From DATBLE01 sp963837265 (GTDB lineage: Bacteria; Actinomycetota; Thermoleophilia; Gaiellales; Gaiellaceae), in assembly GCA_963837265.1 (NCBI GenBank), contig CAWIMQ010000001.1, positions 806,001-870,000 of the forward strand: a DNA stretch of 64,000 nucleotides. The letters are read 5' to 3'. Shown here piece by piece: positions 14,527 through 22,640 of this stretch; within the stretch, counting starts at the first letter, position 1; each line of letters begins with the position of its first letter. Both the position numbers and the translations under genes were made by a program. The notes beneath the pieces are model-generated. The model made no database searches. It saw only the letters and a list, made by a program, of their open reading frames with translations, and had not been told where the DNA came from.

Positions 14527-14865
14527 ATGTACTTCATGGGGTCTCGTCTTCTGATGTTGGGGTCGCTCGCGGCTGCCGCCGTCGTGCTGCAGACCGCTCC
14601 GGCGTGGGCGCGAACCGACGCGCAGCCGAAGCTGACTGCGCTCGTACTGAAGGGCAATCAGGTCGGCCCCGGCTATCGGCTGCTCCAGCGACCTGACGGT
14701 TACGGTGTCGCAGGTTTCGTGACCCTGGACATGTGCGGCTTCACGTTCCGGAGCGAGCAGCTGCGCACAGCCCGCCTGCAGGTCAACTACGTGCGCACCG
14801 GCTCGCCGGTCAAGCTCTCAGCCTGGATCCACCGCGGGGTTGAGCTGGTTCCGTCCGTTGGGTGA
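14527..14865 (+). pseudogene. secreted protein truncated by the IS1380 insertion
   Basis: 112 residues from ATG 14527. An N-terminal signal peptide (LLMLGSLAAAAVVLQTAPAWA) is followed by about 60 residues of a secreted domain (LVLKGNQVGPGYRLLQRPDG, VTLDMCGFTFRSEQLRTARL, VNYVRTG) known from uncharacterised actinobacterial exported proteins. At SPVKLS the frame runs into the left end of the IS element (14817), so the last residues are IS-encoded. The missing 3' half is not found on the other side of the IS, so a deletion accompanied or followed the insertion. Confidence 0.7.
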
Positions 14866-16448
14866 GCAAGAATGACCTCCTGAGCAGGGCTTTTCCAGGC
14901 TGTATGGGCAGCCGGGGCCCGGCGTCAGGAGGTCACCTTGATGGTGCACGATGACGGGCCGGTCGGACTGGACGATCTGGAGGTCGGGTTCGACGATGAG
15001 CGGGCGGTCTCGGACGCGGGGATCGCCCTGGCTGCGACGCTGGCGGCGCGGTTGGGGATCGAGGCGCTGGTCGAGCGGTTCGTGCGGCTGCGTCCCGAGC
15101 GGCCGGGTGCCGGGAGCGCGGGTCGCAAGGTGATGAGTTTGATCTACGCGATGCTGCTGGGGGCCGACTCGATCGATGACTGCGAGCTGCTACGCGCCGG
15201 CCGCACGCGTCGGCTTCTCGGCGGCTGGGTCGCGGCGCCCTCGACGCTGGGGACATTCCTGCGCGCGTTCACGTTCGGGCACGTGCGCCAGCTCGACCGC
15301 GTGTTCGCAGAGACGCTGACGCGCGCCTGGCGGGCCGGCGGCGGCCCCGGCGAGGGGCGGCTGACGGTCGACGTCGACAGTTTCGTCGGCGAGGTGCACG
15401 GCTACCAGAAGCAAGGGGCGGCGTTCGGGTACACGCGCGAGCGCGGCTACCACCCGATCGTGGCGGCGCGTGCGGAGACGCGCGAGCTGCTGCACCTGAG
15501 GCTCAGGAAGGGCTCGGCGAACACCCAGCGCGGGATCCTGCGTTTCACCGACGAGCTGATCGCCCGCGTCGCCCGCGCCGGCGCGAGCGGCGTCAAGCTG
15601 TTGCGGGCCGACTCGGGCTTCTGGAACATCAAGCTGTTCGAGCGGCTCGAGCGGGCTGGCTGGCTCTACTCGATCGGAGTGCGCATGACCAAGCCGGTTG
15701 CCGCGCTCGTCGCCGAGATCTCCGAGGACGCCTGGACACCGATCCCCGACTATCCCGACACGGGCGAGGCCCAGATCGCCGAGACCAGACTCGGCGGCCG
15801 GCGGCTGCTCGTGCGCCGCGTCCGCACCCTCGCCGCCCAGGCCGAGCTGTTTCCCGACTGGCAGCACTTCCCGTTCGTCACCAACCGCGACGAAGCGATC
15901 GCGCTGGTCGAGGCCGAGCACCGCCAGCACGCCGTGATCGAGCTGGTGATCCGCGACCTCAAGGAGCAGGCGTTGGCGCACTTCCCCTCGGGCCAGTTTC
16001 ACGCCAACGCCGCCTGGACGGTGATCGCCGCGCTCGCGCACAACCTGCTCCTCTGGACCGAGCTGCTCGGACTCCCCGCCCGCGTGGTGCGCACCGCCCG
16101 CACCGTCCGCCGGCGCCTGCTCGCTCTCCCCGGCAGGCTGACCAGCCACGCCGGCCGCTGGACGCTGCACCTGCCCGCCCGCTGGCCCTGGCAGCAGGAC
16201 TTCGTCGAGGCGCTCGGCCGGATCCGGGCGCTCCCGGCCGCCGCCTGAGCGGCCGACACGTCCTTCCCCATCCCGCACCACCGCCAGCGATCACTGCTGC
16301 CCGAGAACCCCCCGCCGGCGTCTCCGCCGCCCGCCCGCAACACCACAGCCGCCGGAAAGCACCCCAACCGCAGCCCCTCGCCGCCGCGCCCGACACCAAT
16401 GCCGCCATCAACGCCGAACCGAGGCCTCCGCGGTGGATCCAGGCTGAG
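14817..16448 (+). mobile_element. IS1380-family insertion sequence
   Basis: 1632 bp bounded by a perfect 21-bp inverted repeat (14817-14837 against 16428-16448, core GCCTGGATCCACCGCGG), with one transposase gene filling most of the length. No direct target duplication is visible at the borders, and the genes on the two sides do not join, so one flank has been lost or rearranged. Confidence 0.88.
14941..16248 (+). CDS. IS1380-family transposase
   Basis: 435 residues from ATG 14941 with a strong AGGAGG site; a TTG just before it is less likely. The protein has the DDE core of IS1380/IS4-like elements: LTVDVDSFVGEVHGYQKQGA holds the first Asp, LLRADSGFWN the second, and ELVIRDLKEQALAHFPSG the Glu-containing motif. 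The Tyr-rich YTRERGYHPI loop is also typical. The length is normal for the family and no frameshift is seen, so the element may still be able to move. Confidence 0.93.
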   Translation: MVHDDGPVGLDDLEVGFDDERAVSDAGIALAATLAARLGIEALVERFVRLRPERPGAGSAGRKVMSLIYAMLLGADSIDDCELLRAGRTRRLLGGWVAAPSTLGTFLRAFTFGHVRQLDRVFAETLTRAWRAGGGPGEGRLTVDVDSFVGEVHGYQKQGAAFGYTRERGYHPIVAARAETRELLHLRLRKGSANTQRGILRFTDELIARVARAGASGVKLLRADSGFWNIKLFERLERAGWLYSIGVRMTKPVAALVAEISEDAWTPIPDYPDTGEAQIAETRLGGRRLLVRRVRTLAAQAELFPDWQHFPFVTNRDEAIALVEAEHRQHAVIELVIRDLKEQALAHFPSGQFHANAAWTVIAALAHNLLLWTELLGLPARVVRTARTVRRRLLALPGRLTSHAGRWTLHLPARWPWQQDFVEALGRIRALPAAA

Positions 16449-16758
16449 TCCCGCCTCGGCACGGTCGGCCGAGGCCCTATGAGGCCCACCTTGACGACGA
16501 CGGCGCCGCGGTCGTGTTCCGCTCGGAGTGTCGAGCGGGAGTTCGGGTCCCAGGAGACAGGGAGCTGCAAATGTTGGGCACCGCAGTCTCGTTCGTCGTC
16601 AGCTCGGCCAGCACGTCCGGCCCGGCACCGACCCAGAGCGCAAGCAGCCCCTCCTTCGCGGCAGAGCTCATGGAGAGCGGGAGCCATGCCCCGAGATGCT
16701 GAGCCTTCGGTTCACAGTTGGCAGACGAAGCCGGTGCCCGGCAGACTCTGCTCAGTTC
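16449..16758. other. stretch without a supported gene
   Basis: Between the IS1380 right end and the flippase-like gene only short competing frames are present. One on the - strand (16477-16671, starting MSSAAKEGLLALWVG) could be the start of a gene cut off by the IS, but the evidence is weak. Confidence 0.4.
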
Positions 16759-17763
16759 GTGTCCTTCGAGCCCACCCCTGACCGGCGGCGACTTCGCGCA
16801 GTAGGGTTGCTCGCCGTTGGAATCGCAGTCGCTGCGCTGGTCGTTTGGCGGGACAGCGACCTTCGCATGTTCGGTGCCACGTTCGCGAGCGTGAGATGGG
16901 GCTGGATCGTGGCGGCGGTCCTGCTGAACCTGGTCTCGGCGGGAGCGGGTTCGCTCGCTTGGCGGACGGTGATCGGTGAGGCGATCCCGCGCCCGTGTCC
17001 TCGCTATCGCGACGTTCTCTCCGCGTATTCGGTCGGCCTGCTCGGCAATGCGCTGCTACCGGGCCGCGCTGGCGAGTTGGCGCGTGTCGCTGTGCTCGCG
17101 CGGCGGCTGGACGTGCGCGGTGTCTGGGCGACCCTACTCGGGAGCGTGTTCGCGTTTCGGCTGTTGGATCTCCTGCCTTCCCTTGCTCTCGCAGGCTACG
17201 TGGTGATCGCGGTTCCGCTGCCGCACTGGGCGCTCTCGAGTCTCGCGTTTGTGGCGATCGTGGGCGCGGGGCTCTTCGTGCTCGGCGTGTCGGCTGCGCG
17301 GCGTCAGGGGCGGCAGACGCTGGGCGGCGCCGGCCGGATTCGCAGGCTCGTGGCTTCCGGTCGCGAGGGCCTCGGCGTCCTCCATGCGCCGCTGCCGGCT
17401 GCAACCGCGGCGCTGCATCAGTGCGTGGCCTGGTCGGCCCAGCTGCTGGCGGTTTGGACGGTGCTGCGTGCCTTCCACATCATCCTGCCGGTGTCGGGCG
17501 CGGCCCTCGTGCTCGTTCTCATTAACGTTGCCATTCTCTTTCCGCTCTGGCCCGGCAATGTCGGACTGCTTCAGGCAGCGATCGCTATCCCGCTTACCGG
17601 TTACGGCGTCGACTACGCGCAAGGTCTGGCTTTCGGGATCGGGTTGCAGGCGATCGAGACCACGGTCGGCGTGACCCTCGGACTGGTCTTTCTCGCTCGA
17701 GAGGGTATCTCGTTTGCGGCCTTGGCTCGGATGCCGGTTGCCTCGGCCGTGGAGGCGCCTTAG
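16759..17763 (+). CDS. flippase-like (UPF0104/LPG synthase TM type) membrane protein
   Basis: 334 residues from GTG 16759. It is an integral membrane protein with about eight hydrophobic segments, beginning LRAVGLLAVGIAVAALVVW. The family signature NALLPGRAGELARV is present after the third segment, and AVWTVL/LVLINVAILFPLWPG near the end. Relatives are the membrane part of lysylphosphatidylglycerol synthases and proposed lipid or glycolipid flippases; no synthetase domain is attached here. It converges on the deacetylase gene with a four-base overlap of stops, next to a glycosyltransferase, suggesting a role in making or exporting an envelope glycan or glycolipid. Confidence 0.8.
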   Translation: MSFEPTPDRRRLRAVGLLAVGIAVAALVVWRDSDLRMFGATFASVRWGWIVAAVLLNLVSAGAGSLAWRTVIGEAIPRPCPRYRDVLSAYSVGLLGNALLPGRAGELARVAVLARRLDVRGVWATLLGSVFAFRLLDLLPSLALAGYVVIAVPLPHWALSSLAFVAIVGAGLFVLGVSAARRQGRQTLGGAGRIRRLVASGREGLGVLHAPLPAATAALHQCVAWSAQLLAVWTVLRAFHIILPVSGAALVLVLINVAILFPLWPGNVGLLQAAIAIPLTGYGVDYAQGLAFGIGLQAIETTVGVTLGLVFLAREGISFAALARMPVASAVEAP

Positions 17764-18557
17764 CCGGGCTCGAGCAGCGAGCTCAGGAGGACCGAGCGCA
17801 GCCCTCGCCTTTCCGCCTCGTCGAGAATCGCCGGCAGCGCTTCGACGGTTTGGCGACGGGAAGCGCCGCGGCCGGATCCGTCCCCGTCGTGGAGCAGGAT
17901 CATCGAGCCGGGTCGAAGGTATGGGGTGACACGCGAGGCGATCTCCGCAGTGCCCGGTTGTTCCGTGTCCCGCACACGCCCCATCCAGCCGCACACCCTG
18001 TAGCCCTCGTGGGCGACTATTCGCCCGAGCCAGGGACTGCGCACGCCGTGTGGTGGCCGGAAGAGCCGAGCCGGGCCTCGTCCGATGGCTGCGGTCACCG
18101 CCTCCTCCGTGGCCGCCAGCTGGCCGCGAAGGGTTCGCGGCAGGCTGAGGGCGAGCAGCCGGTGGTCCTCCCCGTGGTTGGCAACTTCGTGACCGTCGGC
18201 GATGAGGGTGGCGAGGAGTTCGGGATACCGGCGAGCTTGCATGCCGAGCACGAAGAACGTGGCCCGATGTCCGCGACCCGCGAGCAGGCGGCTGATCTCT
18301 GCTGTGTGACGCGGATCGGGCCCATCGTCGAAGGTCAGCGCGAACGACCCGGGTTCGGCCCGTGGGCACGCGACGCGCCCGAACAGCGGTAGCGACATGG
18401 CGAAGGTGCCTGCCAGGTAAGTGACCGCCAGCACCGCCCCGACGATGGTGAAAGCGACGCCGCTGCCGAGCAGCAGATCGGCCCCAACCCCAGCGGCCAC
18501 GATCCCGAAGCCGACGAGTCCGCAGGCGATCCAGGTGCCGTGCTTTCCCAGCTTCAC
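17760..18557 (-). CDS. membrane-anchored polysaccharide deacetylase (NodB domain)
   Basis: 265 residues. Two N-terminal membrane helices (residues 9-30 and 34-56) are followed by a NodB homology domain. The catalytic motifs are visible: TFDDGPDP (catalytic base Asp and metal Asp), NHGEDH (metal His pair), RPPHGVRSP and LLHDGDGSG with the last catalytic His. Such enzymes remove acetyl groups from N-acetyl sugars in peptidoglycan or other glycans outside the cell. The start ATG overlaps the stop of the upstream glycosyltransferase (ATGA), so the two are one operon. Confidence 0.9.
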   Translation of the reverse strand: MKLGKHGTWIACGLVGFGIVAAGVGADLLLGSGVAFTIVGAVLAVTYLAGTFAMSLPLFGRVACPRAEPGSFALTFDDGPDPRHTAEISRLLAGRGHRATFFVLGMQARRYPELLATLIADGHEVANHGEDHRLLALSLPRTLRGQLAATEEAVTAAIGRGPARLFRPPHGVRSPWLGRIVAHEGYRVCGWMGRVRDTEQPGTAEIASRVTPYLRPGSMILLHDGDGSGRGASRRQTVEALPAILDEAERRGLRSVLLSSLLEPG

Positions 18558-19735
18558 ACGGCGAGCGCCCGAGCCGCCCGCTCAGCGCCGATCTCGTCGA
18601 GCAACCGCTGGTACAGCTCCTCGAGCCTGCCGCCGACGACCGACCACGCGAAGTTCTCCACGGCATGCTCCCGCCCGGCTGCACCCATGCTCCGAGCGAC
18701 CTCAGGATTATCGAGCAGGTAGTCGAGCGACTCGCAAAAGCGTGCGCCCGCACGCTCGTGGTCGACGAGCAGGCCCTGGACCCCGTCCTCCATCAGCAGC
18801 CGGAAACCCGAGATGCTGCTGGCGACGACCGGACGCCCGGCGCTCATCGCTTCGAGCAGGACCATGCCGAAGGAGGCAAGATGGCACGGCGTGCAGAGGA
18901 CGTCGGCGCTCGCCAGGTAACGAGGCCGCAAGCCGTCCACGCGGCCTTCGAAGAGCACGTCCGCCCGCAGCTCAGCCGGCACCATCCGCTCGTAGACGCG
19001 CCGGAGCGGGCCGTCCCCGAGCACGACCAAGCGGACATCGTCACGGTGCTTGCGCAACAGGACGAAGGCGCGCAGCATCTCCTTCAGCCCGTTGCGCGGA
19101 TCGAACCGCCCGACGAACAGCACATTCTGCTTCCCATCCGCCAAATGCGGCAGCGGCTCGGCGCCCGGGCTGAAGAAGCTCGTGTCCACACCGTTTGGGA
19201 TGACCTCGAAGTTCATCCCCGGGAAGTACGGGCCTATCGACTCGACCACTGCCGCCGAGACGGCGATTCGAGCGTCGAGGCGCGCGAACAGCTTCCGCAG
19301 CAGCCCCTGAAACAGCCAGAGGAGCTTGTAACCCTCGGGCACGACGCTGTGGATCGTGCCGACAGTCACCCGCGCCGTCGATCGCACGATCGAGATGATC
19401 GGCAGCGAAATGCCGAACGGATTGTGAACGTGCAGGACATCGAACTGGCGCCTTTCGAAGACGCGTCCGACCTCGAAAGGAAGGCGTGGGCCGACCGAGA
19501 GCAGCGACTCCGCGGCGTTCACGTAAAACGGGTAGGCGCGGCCCACCTTCAGCACCTCGAACGGCTCGGGCCGCGGCGGGGGGTTGTCCACCGTCTTCGG
19601 GAGGCGCAGGAGCTGCGGCGTGATCAGCGTAACCTCGTGCCCCCGGCGGGCGAGCTCTGTCGCCTGCCCATAGGCGTGCTCGGTGATGCCGCCCAGCTGC
19701 GGGTAGTAGTAGTCGCTCACAATCGCGATCCGCAC
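18554..19735 (-). CDS. GT4-family glycosyltransferase
   Basis: 393 residues, GT-B fold. The N-terminal domain has SDYYYPQLGGITEHAYGQA and VLHVHNPFG; the C-terminal domain has VIPNGVDTSFFSP, NVLFVGRFDPRNGLKEML, VVLGDGPL and SFGMVLLEAMSAGRPVVAS. The first Glu of the usual E-x7-E pair is Ala here (ASFG), the second is kept; this is seen in some members and need not abolish activity. It resembles enzymes that add mannose or similar sugars to lipid carriers (PimA/PimB-like), but the acceptor is not known. It is translationally coupled to the deacetylase. Confidence 0.9.
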   Translation of the reverse strand: MRIAIVSDYYYPQLGGITEHAYGQATELARRGHEVTLITPQLLRLPKTVDNPPPRPEPFEVLKVGRAYPFYVNAAESLLSVGPRLPFEVGRVFERRQFDVLHVHNPFGISLPIISIVRSTARVTVGTIHSVVPEGYKLLWLFQGLLRKLFARLDARIAVSAAVVESIGPYFPGMNFEVIPNGVDTSFFSPGAEPLPHLADGKQNVLFVGRFDPRNGLKEMLRAFVLLRKHRDDVRLVVLGDGPLRRVYERMVPAELRADVLFEGRVDGLRPRYLASADVLCTPCHLASFGMVLLEAMSAGRPVVASSISGFRLLMEDGVQGLLVDHERAGARFCESLDYLLDNPEVARSMGAAGREHAVENFAWSVVGGRLEELYQRLLDEIGAERAARALAV

Positions 19736-20008
19736 GCGCGCCGCAACCTACAAGAAACGAGAGACGAACTCTCGCAGCGCCCGCCCACGCCGCCGCTCTT
19801 TGCCACGCCCAACGAGCTCAGCGGCCAGCATCGCTCCAGCCAGTCGACCCAGACGATGCCGAGTACGGCCGGGCGCGCCGATGACATCGCCCGCGCAAGG
19901 CGGCAGCAAAGCAACTCGAACCTACGGCTCAAGAGCCAAAACAGCGTGTCCGATCAGGCTTCGTGAGGGCCGCGTGGCGGACAAGGCTCGGAGTGGTGGG
20001 AACTGACT

Positions 20009-20878
20009 TCATTCCTCGGTGAAGCCGATCGAGCGCAGCCGCAACCCGAGCAGCCGCATCGCCTCGGCGTAGAAGCCCTCCGGCTCGACGCCGTAACCGG
20101 CGCGGACGAGCGAGCCCATGTCCTCATCGGTCGCGGTCTGCAGCAGCGCGCCTGCGATCTCGGCGAAGTCCTCGATCACGGCGCCGATCGCCGCCCGGGC
20201 GCGCTCGGGGTCGGCCTCGATGCGCCGGCGGGCGTAGGAGACGCCGATCCCGATGTGGCGCGCCTCGTCGCGGGCGACGAGCCGCTGCCCCGCGGCCAGC
20301 CCCGGGAACGAGAGCCGCTCGTACTGGGAGGCGGCAAGGTTCTGCGCCGTCCGCGCCACCACCCCTTCGGCGAGCAGGTGGTAGGCGACCACAGCGGCCA
20401 GGAAGGCGTCCTCGCCCCGATCCCCTTCGAGCCGGCCGACATAGTGCTCGAGCCGACCGTAGAGGGTCTCCGCGACCGGGTCGATGTTCCGGTCGGCCAG
20501 CTCGCGCACGGCCTCGAGCCCACCCTCGACCCCAAAGACCTCCTCGTGGATCCGCAGCACCGCCTGCAGATGCCGATGCTCGTCGGCGACCTGCGTCGCG
20601 AGCAGCAGCTGCATCTCGTAGTCGGGCGCCGCGAGCAGGAAGGGCGCGAGCAGACGGGCAACGTTGAACTCGGCGTGGACGCGGTGCGCGAAGATCCACA
20701 CCATCCCCGCCTGCGCGCCGGCGTCGAGCCCATCGAAGGTCGCGCGGTCGCTCGTCAGGTCGAGCGCGAGCGACGACCACTGCGTCCGCTCCCAGTGCGC
20801 GTACAACGCGGGGAACGGGCTCGCCCGCTCCTCCAACGCCTGCAGCTCGGCGGCTTCGCCCGCAGTCGACATGCTCAC
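20009..20878 (-). CDS. R2-like ferritin-superfamily di-iron protein
   Basis: 289 residues, mostly helical. The six di-iron ligands expected of the ribonucleotide-reductase R2/ferritin-like fold can be placed: Glu in VHAEFNVARL, the EHRH motif in ADEHRHLQ, Glu in LLAEGVVAR and the EARH motif in ARDEARHIGIG. Length is near that of R2 or R2-like oxidases. The class II reductase at 30-35 kb does not need an R2 partner, and no R1 gene is adjacent, so this may be an R2-like oxidase or a protein of unknown role rather than a reductase subunit. The start at GTG 20878 has AGGAG upstream. Confidence 0.75.
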   Translation of the reverse strand: MSMSTAGEAAELQALEERASPFPALYAHWERTQWSSLALDLTSDRATFDGLDAGAQAGMVWIFAHRVHAEFNVARLLAPFLLAAPDYEMQLLLATQVADEHRHLQAVLRIHEEVFGVEGGLEAVRELADRNIDPVAETLYGRLEHYVGRLEGDRGEDAFLAAVVAYHLLAEGVVARTAQNLAASQYERLSFPGLAAGQRLVARDEARHIGIGVSYARRRIEADPERARAAIGAVIEDFAEIAGALLQTATDEDMGSLVRAGYGVEPEGFYAEAMRLLGLRLRSIGFTEE

Positions 20879-20971
20879 CGGGTGTGGTCTCCTGTGGTCG
20901 AGATCATCGCCGATCCGGGTCGAGCCCCGGTCTCTGTTCTCCGTCCGCCTGGAGTCCTGCGAGACTCGATG

Positions 20972-21136
20972 TCAGCTGTCGCCGAGAGGTGAGACGGTTG
21001 ACGAAGCACGCACCGGCAGCTTCTCGATCACCTTCTCCGTCGTCTCCGGGTCGGCGTCGTACAGCTTCCGATAGTTGTCAGCTTCATCCGCACCGAACCG
21101 ACCCTCGCGCTGTGCCTTTGGCGAGTGGCAAACCAT
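20972..21136 (-). CDS. small hypothetical protein, 54 residues
   Basis: An ATG at 21136 with a GAGG site opens a frame reading MVCHSPKAQREGRFGADEAD, then NYRKLYDADPETTEKVIEKL. The charged helical composition looks coding, but I recognise no family. A frame beginning upstream at a GTG (about 21199, SLTPLSDGNGKVIIELKG) ends inside it, so the two may be halves of one frameshifted gene. Confidence 0.4.
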   Translation of the reverse strand: MVCHSPKAQREGRFGADEADNYRKLYDADPETTEKVIEKLPVRASSTVSPLGDS

Positions 21137-21384
21137 GCTGTGCCCTCGAGCCCTTCAGCTCGATGATCACCTTTCCGTTGCCGTCGCTGAGCGGCGTCAG
21201 ACTCACCTCCGATTCGGCGCGACTCTAGAACCTCGCGCCTCGGGTTTCCATGACTCCGGTGTCAATCGACAGCTTGCCCGATAGGCATGAGATTCGCGGG
21301 GCCGGCTGCACGTGCCGTGGTCATCGCGTGCAGTTGCCCTCTCAGTTGCCCACCCGGCGCGCCCATGTTCTACTCTGACAACGG

Positions 21385-21408
21385 AAAGGCCCTGTTTCCA
21401 GGGCCTTT
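21385..21408 (-). terminator. stem-loop terminator after tRNA-Thr
   Basis: A perfect 10-bp stem (AAAGGCCCTG against CAGGGCCTTT) with a four-base loop begins six bases beyond the tRNA 3' end. The U tract is short, so its strength as an intrinsic terminator is uncertain. Confidence 0.75.
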
Positions 21409-21413
21409 CTCTG

Positions 21414-21486
21414 AGCCGACGCCCGGACTCGAACCGGGGACCCCATCATTACGAGTGATGTGCTCTACCAGCTGAGCTACGTCGGC
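21414..21486 (-). tRNA. tRNA-Thr (anticodon CGT)
   Basis: 73 nt that fold as a complete cloverleaf: acceptor GCCGACG/CGTCGGC with discriminator T, D arm with AGCTCAGCTGGTAGAGC, anticodon arm CATCA-CTCGTAA-TGATG (anticodon CGT), and T arm CCCGG-TTCGAGT-CCGGG. CCA is not encoded. Its 3' 26 bases recur at 1933-1958, marking it as the probable integration target of the island to its left; the gene itself was kept whole. Confidence 0.95.
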
Positions 21487-21518
21487 AGCGGGCCCACTGT
21501 AGCCGTTCGCGGCCGGCT

Positions 21519-21869
21519 TCAGGCACTGCGGCGCCAGGCTGCCGTCGTGGCCGTGCCGGCCAGTCGTTCCTCGTCCTGAGCCTGCGCGAGCAGGTCGAGT
21601 AGCGGGCCGATGTGCAGCTCGGCCTGGGCGGCGTGCCGCATCGCGGCGTCGCGGTTGACCAGGTACCGGTTTCGCCTGCCGCTGCGGCGGCGCTCGATGA
21701 CACCGGCCTCGACGAGGTCGGCCACGATCCGCTGCGCCGCCCGCTCGGTGATGCCCACCGTCCGGGCGACGTCTCTCAGCGTGACGTTGCTGTCCTCGGC
21801 GATGCACAGCAGAACCTGGGTGTGATTCGTGAGAAACGTCCAGGTCCGGGGCTGCTGCTCACTTGACAT
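21519..21869 (-). CDS. winged-helix transcriptional regulator (MarR/ArsR-like)
   Basis: 116 residues from ATG 21869. It is a compact winged helix: FLTNHTQVLLCIAEDSNVTL (helix 1), RDVARTVGITERAAQRIVADL (helix-turn-helix), EAGVIERRRSGRRNRYLVN (wing), then a C-terminal helix likely used for dimerisation. It has no metal or ligand motif I can name. It is divergent from the 98-residue gene at 21968, and the shared region contains a promoter whose -35 box overlaps its own start codon, so it probably controls that gene and possibly itself. Confidence 0.85.
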   Translation of the reverse strand: MSSEQQPRTWTFLTNHTQVLLCIAEDSNVTLRDVARTVGITERAAQRIVADLVEAGVIERRRSGRRNRYLVNRDAAMRHAAQAELHIGPLLDLLAQAQDEERLAGTATTAAWRRSA

Positions 21870-21892
21870 ACGACAACTCTTTCGTGTATTTT
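21863..21892 (+). promoter_or_regulatory. sigma-70-like promoter in the divergent region
   Basis: TTGACA (21863-21868), an 18-bp spacer and TATTTT (21887-21892) point at the 98-residue gene. An imperfect inverted repeat (ATACGA ... TCGTGTAT) spans the spacer and could be the operator of the divergent winged-helix protein. The stretch is notably AT-rich. Confidence 0.6.
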
Positions 21893-21967
21893 CAGTCGCG
21901 ATACCGCAATCGTCCTTCCAGTCTAGCAACTCCGCAACGTTCTCTACGACCCAAGGAGGGCGCCGCG

Positions 21968-22264
21968 ATGGTCGTTCGAGTCGTGACGAAGGATCTCGAG
22001 AATGCGAAGAGGCTCCTCGCGCGCCTGACGCGCCGGTTCGGAGGCGGACGCGTCTCGCTCGGGTCGGACGGGGAGGTCGAGGTGACGACGCGCGGAGCGC
22101 AGAACGGGGCGCTCGTCCAGACCCTGGAGGCGGTCGAGGAGTGGCTGCAAGAGACGGCGGCGGAGTCGGCCGAGGTCGTCGTCGACGGGCGCTCCTACAC
22201 GGTCGAGCAGCCCGCTTCCGCCCGGGTCGGCGAGAAGGCCGCCGCGGCTCCCCGCGGGCGCTGA
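21968..22264 (+). CDS. hypothetical protein, 98 residues
   Basis: ATG 21968 has a strong AAGGAGG site. The protein starts VVRVVTKDLENAKRLLARL and continues with a strand-rich part (GRVSLGSDGEVEVTT) and the helix ALVQTLEAVEEWLQETAAE, then EVVVDGRSYTVE. This beta-alpha pattern suggests a small soluble domain; I know no family. It is divergent from and probably regulated by the winged-helix protein next door. Confidence 0.65.
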   Translation: MVVRVVTKDLENAKRLLARLTRRFGGGRVSLGSDGEVEVTTRGAQNGALVQTLEAVEEWLQETAAESAEVVVDGRSYTVEQPASARVGEKAAAAPRGR

Positions 22265-22640
22265 GACCCAGGCTCGACCTCGTGGGAGCGCGGGCCGGGA
22301 GCTCCGAGGGCTCCGGGAAGCGGACTGTCGAGGGGCGCTCGTCGGAGAGCGGCGCCGCGCGTTTTCCGAGCGCCGCCTGCGTACCGGATGACACGGAATC
22401 CGGCACTCGAGCGATAGCGCTATCCCGAAGACACGAGCACCGCGCCTCGTCTCGGCCTTCCGATGGATCCCAGCGCGTACCGGGAGGGGGGCGCAAGCCT
22501 CCGCACCGGCTCCCGCGAGACGTCGTGCTCCGCGTCCGGGAGCGCCGAGCCCGGGCTCGTTTCGAGGGCGTGGGCGCGCCTCGGTCGCTCGACGAGGTCA
22601 CGGGGGACGTCGTCCGAGCCGGCGACGCCCCGGAGCCTGC
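22265..22640. other. intergenic stretch, no gene seen
   Basis: 376 bp with no convincing coding frame on either strand. It contains a perfect 12-bp palindrome (GATAGCGCTATC, 22413-22424) that could be a regulator site. Confidence 0.5.

Noticed and set aside
16477..16671. A 64-residue - strand protein next to the IS1380 right end
   Set aside because: The first 35 residues look plausible but the rest is low complexity, and a competing frame looks equally good; kept only as a possible stump.
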